From Scilla litardierei (taxonomy: Eukaryota > Streptophyta > Magnoliopsida > Asparagales > Asparagaceae), in NCBI GenBank assembly GCA_030789695.1, contig CM061142.1:156584714-156648713 (forward strand): a stretch of DNA of 64,000 bases, in the 5' to 3' direction. Below the pieces are notes generated by a model. The model saw only the letters and a list, made by a program, of their open reading frames with translations. It did not search any database and was not told where the DNA came from. Made by a program: the position numbers and the translations under genes. Numbering within the stretch: position 1 is the stretch's first letter; every line of letters begins with the position of its first letter. Positions 55,061 through 64,000 of the stretch are shown here, piece by piece.

Positions 55061-55711
55061 TAGATTTATGCAGAGGGTATCCTTCCCTATCCGTTCACTA
55101 CGCAATCCGAGGAATAAGTTACACGCGGGAGATCCAGTATCTCCATAACTCCACCAGATGTGGCGTAACCAACTCTCAGCCTACAAAAGCACCGGACCGA
55201 CGCGATCTCTGGTACGCGCACACAAATGCTAAAACCATATGGATCATTCCTCCTGCTTGGGACTGACGTAATCAACGGAAGCGAATTGGAGACCACCATA
55301 TCCGACCAGTTCCTCTCTTTGTTTCATGTACCGAAGAAGGAGCATCTCGGTCTTACGAAATCTTGTCTGGGTCCAATGTTGCGATGATCCTTGCTTCGAC
55401 GTACGGCTGGTGCGAGGGTTCTGTTATTAGCTATTGGCTATTAGCTAGTCTAATTCAAAGCTTATCATAATATCATATCATAACTAGAAGTGATGTCCAG
55501 AACACACACCGCAAAAGGGTGGTCCAAACCATAGCTCAATAGACCTACATACCTACTAAAAGATGGCCAACTCATCAACAGAAAAATCCAGTATTAACGA
55601 CCACCTCCACTATAATATATAGATGGACGGTAGAGGAATTTCCAATGTTAACACGCAAGTTACACAGTATTACTTTGACGTGTGTGGGTGTGTACGTGTG
55701 GCACTACAAAA
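55061..55711. other. no recognisable gene
   Basis: Copy of 6229-6879. Confidence 0.6.
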
Positions 55712-56914
55712 CTACCGTGTGCCTCCCGAAGGAAGATGATCGCCCGACTCCAGCGAGGTTAGAGACCTTATGTAACCATCAAACCCTACGTTCTGGTACA
55801 ACAACAGAGTGCTGAAGCTCATACGACTAGGCGACAGCGGTGGGAGTGGTGCATCCCGGTCCAGAATCCGAATCACTTGCCGCATGCTCGGTCTAACTCT
55901 TGGCATCGGGTGCGAACACAGCAAACCGAGCTTCAACACCAACTCCACCTCCTCGACACAGTAGTCCCCTCCCAACCTCGGGTCGGCCGTCTCCATCAGC
56001 AACCCCCTCCGCCAGTTCTCGTGCACCCAGTCCACAAGGATCAGATCCTCGCGCATAATTGGCCTCCTCCCACAAGCCACTTCGAGCAGGAATGTGCCGA
56101 ACGCGTACACATCGGTTGCGGTCGTAGCCTGTCCGTCCATGGCGAGCTCCGGAGCAAGATAGCCCAGGGTCCCAACCACGCGGGTCGTTTGCGGGTCGGT
56201 CCCCCGGTCATATAATTTCGCGAGGCCGAAATCCCCGATCCTGCCGTCGAAATCGCCGTCCAGCAGCACGTTGCTGGCCTTGACGTCCCTGTGGACCACG
56301 ACCTGCTCCCAGTCCTCGTGCAGGTACAGGAGGCCGGCCGCCACTCCTTTGATGATCCGGAACCTCTGGGCCCAACCGAGGGCGGGCCTCGTTCGGTCGT
56401 ACAGGAATTTGTCAAGGCTGCCGTTGGGCATGAAATCGTAGACCAAGAGCAGCTCCCCCTTCCGTCTGCAGTAGCCCAAGAGCTGGACCAGGTTCCGGTG
56501 GCGGAGCCGCCCGATGCTCACAATCTCAGCCACGAACTCCCTCATCCCTTGACTCGATCCGTGAGAAACCTTCTTGACCGCAATCTCCATGCTGGAAGCG
56601 GGCAGCACCCCTCTGTAGACCCTGCCAAAGCCTCCGGTCCCTAGCAAACCTCCCTCTTTGAATCCGTTTGTTGCTATGAACAGGTCTTTGTACGAGAAGC
56701 GATGGGGGCCATAGTCGAGCTCCCAGTCTTCCAGTAGCTCGGCGTATTTGGTCCTCCTCCTCACGATGAGCACAACGGCGGCAACAACTAATAAAACAAA
56801 CGAACATGAGGCAACGGGCAGCCATGTCGTCAAAGGGAAAGAGTTCCCATTGGTTCCAGTGGAAGGGGGCGATGGGAGCTTTGAATTATCGAGCGGTCCT
56901 GCTACCCCGTTCAT
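55712..56914 (-). CDS. truncated L-type lectin receptor kinase, copy 2
   Basis: 400 codons from ATG at 56914 to TAG at 55712. It keeps the lectin-domain end better than copy 1: HYILGWGFKMNGVAGPLDNS, matching the closing strand of legume-lectin receptor kinases. The rest of the lectin domain is absent. Membrane span LPVASCSFVLLVVAAVVLIV at about residues 29-48; kinase with GTGGFGRVYRG, AVKK, HRDVKASNVLLD, DFGLAK and APE all intact. It differs from copy 1 by an 18-bp insertion after MN, a 4-bp deletion upstream of the ATG (GATCGG versus GATCGATCGG) and few substitutions (E/D before YGPH, G/D in FLYxRT). No stop or frameshift in the kinase. Either a kinase-only membrane protein or a recent pseudogene. 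Confidence 0.85.
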   Translation of the reverse strand: MNGVAGPLDNSKLPSPPSTGTNGNSFPLTTWLPVASCSFVLLVVAAVVLIVRRRTKYAELLEDWELDYGPHRFSYKDLFIATNGFKEGGLLGTGGFGRVYRGVLPASSMEIAVKKVSHGSSQGMREFVAEIVSIGRLRHRNLVQLLGYCRRKGELLLVYDFMPNGSLDKFLYDRTRPALGWAQRFRIIKGVAAGLLYLHEDWEQVVVHRDVKASNVLLDGDFDGRIGDFGLAKLYDRGTDPQTTRVVGTLGYLAPELAMDGQATTATDVYAFGTFLLEVACGRRPIMREDLILVDWVHENWRRGLLMETADPRLGGDYCVEEVELVLKLGLLCSHPMPRVRPSMRQVIRILDRDAPLPPLSPSRMSFSTLLLYQNVGFDGYIRSLTSLESGDHLPSGGTR

Positions 56915-57050
56915 TTTGAAGCCCCAGCCGAGAATATAATGGCGAGATCGGCACAAAAATAGGAAGCCACCGCAAAAGGTATAAGTAGCGCGATCGGCAC
57001 AAAAATGTTGATTGAAGGACGAGAAATATTGATGGTCAGAGGAGAGGAAA

Positions 57051-57436
57051 AATCAATCTTGGGATAATGACCTTTTTCTGACTATTTACAAAATGATTAT
57101 GGAATCATCACAGGCTATAATGCCCACGGAAGCATGGTCACTGATCAGCATATTTTAATGGCCTGGACAACGAGGAGATTCTTTCGAACTTCTTAGATTT
57201 GACAAGGTCTAAAACATATAACGAGGTCACCCTCAAGACCGACTTGCCTGAAACATTGGACGAACCGCTGGGTTCGGGCTTGCTCCCACGTGCGTTGGAC
57301 CGCATGATGGTCCAACTCCACTCCCTTCGGATAAATTTCCGAAGGCTCCTCTCCCGAATAAAAATCGCTACCCTTTCTCTCCAAAAATAACATTTCCTAA
57401 AAACAAAAAAAAAACTCTGCGCTATCTCCTGCCGGG
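57051..57436. other. no recognisable gene
   Basis: Unique sequence downstream of the duplication; only short frames. Ends in an A-rich tract near 57399-57412. Confidence 0.5.
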
Positions 57437-57645
57437 TGGCTCCTAAACGTGTAGGACCATTTGACCGTCCAACGCTGTGTGCCGTTTGATCAGACCTATT
57501 TTTGTTTTTTGTGGGCCCCACCACCCAGATCTTTTTCTCTTTTGCCCCTCTAACTGGATGGGGGGCCCACAAAGAACAAAAAAGGTCCGATCGAACGGTC
57601 CACGTCGCGTTGGACGATCAAATGGTCCTACACGCACAGGAGCCA
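57437..57645. mobile_element. foldback MITE, ~209 bp
   Basis: Two long arms, 57437-57533 and about 57547-57645, inverted with scattered mismatches, beginning TGGCTCCT and ending AGGAGCCA; shared phrases GTGTAGGACCATTTGA and GTGGGCCCC. No coding. No clear target duplication, so the superfamily is open. Confidence 0.8.
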
Positions 57646-57683
57646 ACACAGTCCCCTCTTCCAAGGCCCTAACCTAGCAACAG

Positions 57684-58936
57684 ATGCCGAATCCAATCTC
57701 TTCCTACTTTCATGGGGGCATCACTGGTGATCCCTTGCCTTTGACGACGTCAGTCCATACCCTAACCCCATCCATCTATGAGTAGGGATGAAAATGGGCT
57801 GGGCTGGGCTCGAGGGCCCCCGACCCAGCACTAAAAAATCCTGGCCCGGGCCCCGACCTTTGCACACAAAAAAAAGACTTGTGTTAATTAGTGATTTCAT
57901 TAAGGTCCAAATTTTTTGGGCCAGGGCTAGGGCCGACATTAGATCCAACCCCATCCATGTCACATGCCTGATCCTAATCCTAATCCTAATAAATTTTAAA
58001 AGTATGTAATTTCAAATCCTATTAAAACATTTGACTCAACACATATGAGATCAAAAAAATTGCAACATAATTTTAACATCTCCATTCTTTCTCTCCATCT
58101 AATGAAAACTCAACTAATCAATTCCAAAAAAAATTCATCTCAAGTTTTCTTTCTTTCTTGCATATTCCTTTATTTAAAAAATCAAAACGTGATCCAAATT
58201 TGTTCTCAATAGGGTAGCCAGTATCTCTTTCAGATTAAACGGTTGCTTATTTCTAGATGCACACATATTTGTTTCAAATAATTTTGACGTAGTTTTTTTG
58301 ATCAGCTCAACAATTCTTGCTTGAAGTGTGATTTGATCTCTTATGTATTCAAATCTTAACTTTAAATCGCGTTTATTCAGTTCTTCCTTCAACATCTGAT
58401 CGAATGATGTTGAATCGTTAAGGAAAAGAGCTCATCATGTAGTAAGATAGGAACGGGAAAGATACAATATCATAAATTCTATTCCATAAAGATATCACTT
58501 ACATAGCATTTTGACAGGAATCATGAGTACTTAACCAAAAAACTTTTAAAATTGATAAACATTATTGTTATACCTACTGGCTATGCATTTTTTTACTTTT
58601 AATTTTTTTGTTTGATATGTTACCATTAATAATCATGAATCACAATTACAATTGAAACAATAAAGGGCCGGCTTGAAAGACGGAGGGTCGGCCTGAAAAC
58701 CCGTAGGGTAGAGTTAGGGCTGCCATTAAAAGGCCTAGGACTGGGAACAGGTCTGGATTTTTGGCATGAAGTATATTGATGCCGGGGCCGGGGCCTAAAC
58801 CCGGCTCTGTCCGACATGGCCCATTTTCATCTCTATTTACGAGGGACCCTTCACCCTCGACGCCCTCTCCGGGTCGCGGACCGTCCTCAGCCTCGTCCGT
58901 CTAGGTCTACATGTCTTTGTCGTTGACTTTCCATGA
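57684..58936 (+). pseudogene. short frame interrupted by the hAT element, unknown
   Basis: An ATG at 57684 opens 33 codons up to the hAT target site. After the element and one target copy the same frame continues from 58844 to TGA at 58934-58936, 30 more codons (GPFTLDALSGSR, HVFVVDFP). The frame continuity across the insertion is suggestive but short. No family recognised. Confidence 0.25.
57783..58835. mobile_element. non-autonomous hAT element, 1053 bp
   Basis: Ends TAGGGATGAAAATGGGC and (inverted) GGCCCATTTTCATCTCTA. Flanks TCTATGAG (57775-57782) and TTTACGAG (58836-58843) are an 8-bp target duplication with two transitions, as expected of hAT. The interior has GGGCC-rich subterminal motifs and no transposase. 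Confidence 0.85.
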
Positions 58937-59442
58937 GATTTGACTCAAGCAAAGTTTCCCTGGCCTTGAGCCAATGGCCGGATTCATGTCGATCACCCTG
59001 GATGGCAAGTCCATCCTCATTGTTGACTATTTGATGGATCTCACTTCCAAGAAGATGTAGCGAAGATGAAGCGGAAGAAGCGGGAGGCGAAAGGTTATGA
59101 CAACCTTCACGTCACCCTTGATGTTTCAAATTATTTATGAGACGTGCATGAAAAATCAACATTGACCGAACAGACTTCACCTTTAGCATGAAAAGAAATG
59201 CCTTGTGATTTTTGCACACTTCAAACAAACTTAACAGCAGATTGTGGAATAAACAAATATTTCATTTTTTTTAAATGCTCAAGCACTCTACACAAGAGAA
59301 CGCATCTCATCTATTACCAAAATGGGTGTTACAGGGCACCATGCATGCACATGCACATGTGCAAGCATCACAATGATATAAAACAAAATAGAAACACATT
59401 TATCACTAACTGAAAAGATTAAACTAGTATATAAGCTTTTTT
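58937..59442. other. no confident gene
   Basis: Contains a frame MAGFMSITLDGKSILIVDY near 58974-59040 with an early stop and Lys/Arg-rich continuation, perhaps a decayed exon. Also CATGCACATG repeats near 59340-59362. Confidence 0.35.
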
Positions 59443-60350
59443 TTGTTTGGCAATTACAAGGATCATAATTGATACAACACAAGTCTGGCCCAATAGACAT
59501 GCTCAGAAAAGCCCATAGCCTCGGCCCAGCAAACATTGGAGGCCAACCGTTCCATCATTGAAGGCGACAGCATAGCTGACCGTTGGGCTCCTCTATAAAG
59601 GCATTTAATGACCAGCCGTTAGCTCGTCATCAATGCCAACAGCTCAGACCGAAGCAATCAAGCAGCTTAACTGCTCGAACGTCATTCTACAACATCCCTC
59701 ATTAGTAGTGCCTAGTCTCCTAGATGAATGGAGAAGGGGGATCTGGTCCACAACTCTCGAGACAATCTTCTGGTATCTGCTCCACCCAAAACTCTTACAT
59801 TTCCTCTCGGCGAGAGAACTAGAGGACGACCTCCCAATGGATCAGACATAGTTACCACGAGCCCTCCTTGAGTCACTGACTGACTTAAGCATCGGAAGGG
59901 ATTTGGGTCGGACCCCAGATCCGACCCCTTGACAAGATCCTTGTGTTACATGCCCTTCGCGTTGAAGGAAGCAGAAAGGAATCCATGAAATTGCATGTAG
60001 ATTGCTCGGGCTAAGCGGAGGCAATATGGGCTAAGAGAGAATAGCTCAGATCAGGTGAGAATCGTTCGAGCCAAGCGGAGATAGTTCGGAGTTAGGGGAG
60101 ACAATTCAAAGATAGCTTGGATATGTCCTCAACAACTCTGACTTAATCTAAACCGCAGGGGGCAGCTTGGAGATAGCACGAATCTTGCTCCAACATTCCA
60201 GATCGAGACCTACTCAGCCCAGGTCAGCTTGTTCAATGCCGGGTCAGTGGCCAATAGATCAGACCGAGTCCGATCAACTCAAGGAAATCTTGTCTAACAC
60301 TCGGTTAACTGTTAACCATCTACTGTAAACCATATTATAACCTTATTATA
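59443..60350 (+). repeat. LTR-like remnant
   Basis: TATA-like CTCTATAAAGGC at about 59590, then ACTGACTTAAGCATCGGAAG near 59875, a phrase nearly shared with the Tat LTR at 17243 (ACTGACTTAGGCATCGGAGG) and common in gypsy LTRs. No partner LTR, so a solo LTR or fragment. Borders uncertain. Confidence 0.45.
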
Positions 60351-60363
60351 CTTGACGTAGTGA

Positions 60364-60880
60364 CACTACAACAAAAATGGTCATTGACAACTTCTAAAAA
60401 AGGTTGTAATATGGGTCTTTTTAACAAACGTTGTAATATGCGAAGTTGTAATAGGGCCGGCTCCTTCGACCACTTTTTCTGCATGTTGTAAGCAAAAGTT
60501 GCAATAGATAAATATTACAAATTTTTTAAAACGTTGTGTAAACTTCTATTACAACTTTTAATAAACGTTGTGTAAACTTTTATTACACCGTTTATAAAAG
60601 GTTGTGTAAAGCAATATTACAACTTTTTTTAAAAGTTGTGTAAACTACTATTACAATTTTTAAAAAAGGTTGTTTAAAGAGATATTACAACTTTTAATAA
60701 AAGTTGTGGAAACTATTATTACAACGTTTATAAAAAGGTTGTATAAAGCAATATGACAACTTTTTTAAAAGTTGTGTAAACTGCTATTACAACTTTTATA
60801 AAAGGTTGTGAAAACTTCTATTTCAACTGGTTTAAATGGTTGTTTAAAGCTCTACTACAACTTTTATAAAACGTTGCAAA
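60364..60880 (+). mobile_element. CACTA-type transposon end with subterminal repeats
   Basis: Begins CACTACAACAAAAATGG, a plant CACTA/EnSpm terminus. Followed by more than ten alternations of GTTGTGTAAAC and ATTACAACTTTT with variants up to about 60880, in both orientations. The other end and transposase are not seen; the copia remnant follows. Confidence 0.75.
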
Positions 60881-61019
60881 AAAGATCAAAATTAAAAAAC
60901 ATATACGTGTTTGCAGTTGTCCCTCCTCCTTTATCCGGGCTTGGCACCGACAATACAATAATTAAATTGCATTGGCGGAGTTACAAGGGGGTTTCACCTA
61001 AAATATACATTAGCAAGTC
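60881..61019 (+). other. transition between CACTA end and copia remnant
   Basis: Contains GCAGTTGTCCCTCCTCC and GGCGGAGTTACAAGGGGG; origin unclear, may belong to the CACTA element. Confidence 0.3.
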
Positions 61020-61500
61020 ATCCATTCCATGCACTATCAACAATGACACCATTGTTGATACTTTAACTCTTGAGAAAGCAAATTTAGTTTCTCAAAATGC
61101 CAATTTGAGAGATGATGTAAATAACCACAAATCTCAACTAGATCAAACACATCCTAAGGATAATAGTGATCTAGTTACACGTCACACACAATTGGGTTTA
61201 GAGAATGATTCTCTTAAGACCCAAGTGCACGAGCTCAAAGCACGGGTGTCCACCTTGGATACCAACATTTCTTCTCTTAAGGAGAAATATGAGTTCATGT
61301 CCTCCTGTATTGTGAGATTCAATAAGGAAAAAGGACAATTGGATGATTTACTAGCAAACCAATTTCCAGACACACATCGTGTTAGTCTTGGGTTTGTGAA
61401 TGCGAATGTATTCAATGCTCGCACCTCCTATAGTGGTGTCACTATAGACTTTGTGAGGCCTTCCTCCGGTGCATCCACAAGTGGTGTCAAGACACTATAG
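61020..61500 (+). pseudogene. copia gag C-terminal coiled coil
   Basis: Frame with heptad-like Leu/Asn/Lys pattern (NDTIVDTLTLEKANLV, LENDSLKTQVHEL, TNISSLKEKYEFM) ending in KGQLDDLLANQFPD, the counterpart of GKQSLDxIL in Sire gags. The gag core upstream is missing. Ends at TAG 61498-61500. Confidence 0.75.
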
Positions 61501-61595
61501 GTAGCAAACCTACCAAGAAAGTCACCACTTCACCATCTCTTCCTTTTGGCAAGAAGCCCACTAAGGGTGGAAACCAAAAGCAAGGCCATGCTTAC

Positions 61596-62081
61596 ATGTA
61601 CACTAACACTCATCCACGTAGGAAACCTCCTACTTCACAAGTGGATACTCATGACACCTTTTATGCTCCACACCCACGGACACGTACAAATCCACATATG
61701 AGAAATTCTCATGTATGTGCTCCTATACACCCATATGATCATATGCATCATTCTTACATGTATGCACATCCTCCACATGTCATGCATAACCCATATGCTT
61801 CATACAACATGCATGTTCCCGAGCATACATATCACTCTCGTATGTCATATGCATATCCACCACCTCATGTTTATGCTAGAAACCATGTTCCTAAGAAGCA
61901 TGCACCACATAGAAATCTAACAAGTATGCATGCAACTAGAAAAAGGACTCCCAAGATTTACACCGTTTGGGGTCCTAAGAACACTAGCCTAAATGATTTG
62001 AATACTTATGTTGATTCCTATTTTAATGGTAATTATGTTGGAAAGTGGAAGTTCACTTGGACTTGGCTTCCAAAGGGCTAA
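61596..62081 (+). pseudogene. His/Tyr/Pro-rich copia gag-pol linker
   Basis: 161 codons with about 25 His, many Tyr, Pro and Met: phrases such as HPYDHMHHSYMYAHPPH and YAYPPPHVYARNHVPKK, ending KWKFTWTWLPKG. It lies where Sire-type elements carry the CCHC knuckle and the region before protease, but no CCHC is seen. No function assigned. Confidence 0.5.
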
Positions 62082-62139
62082 TCCCCTTGGACCCAACAAA
62101 CATTGGGTACCATGAGCTTATGATATATTATATAGGTAC

Positions 62140-62735
62140 CCAAGAGAAAGAAGAAAAGTAATAAAAGTCATATTAGCTCTAAAGGGAAAGGATGGATTCT
62201 CGATAGTGGTTGCTCCAAACATATGACGGGAGATCCCTCATTGCTCTCCAAAGTGATTAACATCAAGGATGGTGCAACGATCACTTTTGGAGATAATCAA
62301 AAGGGAACCATCATTGGAGTAGGTATTGTCGGTAACCCTTCAAAACCCTTAATTACTAATGTATATCTTGTTAGTGGTTTATTTCACAATCTCATTTCCA
62401 TTAGTCAACTTTATGACAAAGGTTACAAGGTTAACTTTGGAGAAGGATTGTGTACAATTGTTGATTGTGATTCAAATGTATTATTTTCGTATATTAGGCG
62501 TAAAAATATTTATTATTTGAGCTTTCCTAAAACCGTAGAACATTGCTTAGTTGCTAACACAAGTGAACAACTATTATGGCATCGTCATTTTGGTCATGTT
62601 CACTTCAAGCACTTGTATAAGTTAGCTAAGCATGATATAGTCAAAGGTTTTCCTAAAATCTCTTTTAATAAGAAAAACTTTTGTGATTCGTATCAAAGAG
62701 GTAAACTTAGTAAGTCATCTTTTAAGCTTAAATAA
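62140..62735 (+). pseudogene. copia protease and pre-integrase
   Basis: GKGWILDSGCSKHMTGD has the protease DSG at about 62200. Followed by FHNLISISQLYDKGYKV and the GAG_pre-integrase HHCC part (LLWHRHFGHVHFKHL; the expected CxxC is changed to a Cys/Tyr pair, CDSYQRGK). Ends at TAA near 62733 in the otherwise continuing frame. Confidence 0.85.
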
Positions 62736-63740
62736 GGGATTACTTCTAAGAAGCCCCGAGAACTTCTTCATCTAGATTTGTTTGGGCTAACTAGAACCGC
62801 TTCTTTAGGCAATGCTCATTATGAATTAGTTGTCGTTGACGACTTTTCTAGATTTACTTGGGTTTCATTCTTAACTAATAAGAATGAAGCTTATGAAGAG
62901 TTTACCAAATTTGCAAAGAAGAGTCAGAATCTCTTAGGATCCACCATTATCACTATCCGTAGTGATCATGGACGAGAATTTGAGAATGAATCTTTTACTA
63001 AGTTTTGTGATGACACCGGGATAACTCATAACTTTTCCTTCCCTCGAACACCACGACAAAATGGTGTTGTAGAGAGAAAGAATAGGACTCTTATTGAGTG
63101 TGCACGCACTATGCTCCATGATAGTCATCTAGGACTACAATTTTGGGCAGAGGCGGTGCACACGACATGTTATGTGCTCAATAGAATCCTAGTGAGACAC
63201 CGAACGAACAAAACTTGTTTTGAATTGTTTTATGACAAAAAGCCTCAAGTAAAATATTTTCGTGTTTTTGGTTCAAAATGTTTTATTAAGAACACTTTTG
63301 GTAATCTAGATAAATTTGAGCCAAGATCCGATGATGGAATTTTTGTTGGATATTCCACACGTAGCAAAGCCTACCGGATATACAACAAAACTTCTTCAAC
63401 GATTGAGGAATCACTACACGTATCATTTAATGAAGATTTTGATTTTCCTCGTGTTGATGATGATAGTGTAGATGTTTTGTGTGATCCTCTTAGTAATGTT
63501 AAGATTAATGATTCGATTATTGATACTAACACTACTAATGAGATTGTTGAAGATGTTTCAGGTGATGCAGGTTTACCTAAAGCTTACCCGATCGTTCGCA
63601 ACCATCCCCATAACCAAATAATTGGAGATATTGGTGTGGGTGTTCGAACGAGGTCGAGAATTGAAGAGTTCTCTCATTGCACATTTGTCTCTACCATTGA
63701 GCCAAAGAACATCCAAGAAGCTTGTGAGGATAGCTCTTGA
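62736..63740 (+). pseudogene. copia integrase
   Basis: LLHLDLFGL, VVDDFSRFTWV, IRSDHGREFENE and RQNGVVERKNRTL carry the DDE residues. Then FWAEAVHTTCYVLNRI, FGSKCFI, GIFVGYSTRSKAYRIYN, and an Asp-rich linker. TGA at 63738-63740 replaces the Trp normally found before IVAMEEEL. Confidence 0.9.
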
Positions 63741-64000
63741 ATAGTGGCAATGGAAGAAGAACTAATGCAATTCGTGAGAAATGAAGTTTGGGAGCTCGTT
63801 CCTCTTCCAAGTGGTCACCAAGTTATTGGGACCAAATGGATCTTCAAGAACAAGACCGATGAGAACGAGGTTATCACAAGGAACAAAGCAAGGTTAGTAG
63901 CTCAAGGCTACCGGCCAGAGGAAGGTATTGATTTCGAAGAATCTTTTGTCCCCGTAGCTAGATTAGAAGCCATTAAGCCATTAGATTACTTTTATCTTTT
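63741..64000 (+). pseudogene. copia reverse transcriptase, start only
   Basis: [58 protein letters not shown], the conserved N-terminal RT block; runs off the window. Confidence 0.9.

Larger units (their letters stand above)
53563..57050. repeat. segmental duplication, copy 2
   Basis: Counterpart of 4732-8219. Here the Sire-like LTR is continuous at the point where copy 1 holds the copia element, and the right side continues as TCAATCTTGGGATAATG instead of the long-LTR element. Confidence 0.95.
61020..64000 (+). mobile_element. copia element (Sire-like), degenerate, cut by window end
   Basis: Order: gag coiled coil, His/Tyr/Pro-rich segment, protease, pre-integrase, integrase, start of RT. 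No 5' LTR or PBS visible on the left, so 5'-truncated. Stops at 61498-61500, 62082, about 62733 and 63738 show decay. Confidence 0.88.

Noticed and set aside
57960..57990. Telomere-like CCTAAT repeats
   Set aside because: Only about three units of CCTAAT, not the plant CCCTAAA repeat.

Overview
The window is nuclear DNA of a flowering plant. It holds Ty1/copia and Ty3/gypsy LTR retrotransposons of plant lineages, hAT, CACTA-like and foldback DNA elements, and two copies of a legume-lectin-type receptor kinase gene. The species cannot be named from sequence alone. Almost everything is transposon; the only convincing host genes are the two kinase copies. Layout: 1-4731 is the 3' part of a decayed copia element (+ strand) ending in a 606-bp LTR. 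It sits inside a Sire-like copia LTR fragment (4732-5544). 4732-8219 is copy 1 of a ~3.5-kb segmental duplication (LTR fragment, repeat-rich spacer, a 41-codon small ORF, truncated lectin receptor kinase on -). 8221-30624 is a non-coding long-LTR (~3.76 kb) gypsy-like derivative on -, followed by an extra partial copy of its internal region. Its 5' LTR is split by a 12.17-kb Tat-lineage gypsy element (16497-28668, TSD CTAGG). 30625-32838 leads into a broken Sire-like gag on -, whose 5' LTR (32839-54375) is split by gypsy element G1 (33448-53107, -, TSD AGCAA). G1 is itself split inside gag by G2 (39587-49409, +, TSD CCTGC). G1 and G2 are Tekay/Del-type chromoviruses of two subfamilies in opposite orientation. 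53563-57050 is copy 2 of the segmental duplication with the second receptor kinase. 57051-60363 holds a foldback MITE, a non-autonomous hAT element with an 8-bp TSD, and an LTR-like remnant. 60364 starts a CACTA-type end, followed by a degenerate copia element (+) that runs off the window. The most unusual material is in the G1/G2 family. All four ~2.5-kb LTRs carry an array of eight stem-loops (10-bp arms, 14-nt loops) whose arms contain the ACCGAC core known as the CRT/DRE element, ending ~40 bp upstream of a TATA-like box. They also carry a 98-bp GT-AG intron-like segment in the leader and a 35-codon acidic ORF that differs between subfamilies only at synonymous sites. The gag-pol frame is interrupted at two positions by GT-AG segments (114 bp; 71-72 bp), and removing them restores one frame of identical exon lengths in both elements. 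A long-LTR non-autonomous element nearby shares the termini, PBS-like and PPT-like signals of this family and may be mobilised by it. All alignments were made by eye; no database search was possible.
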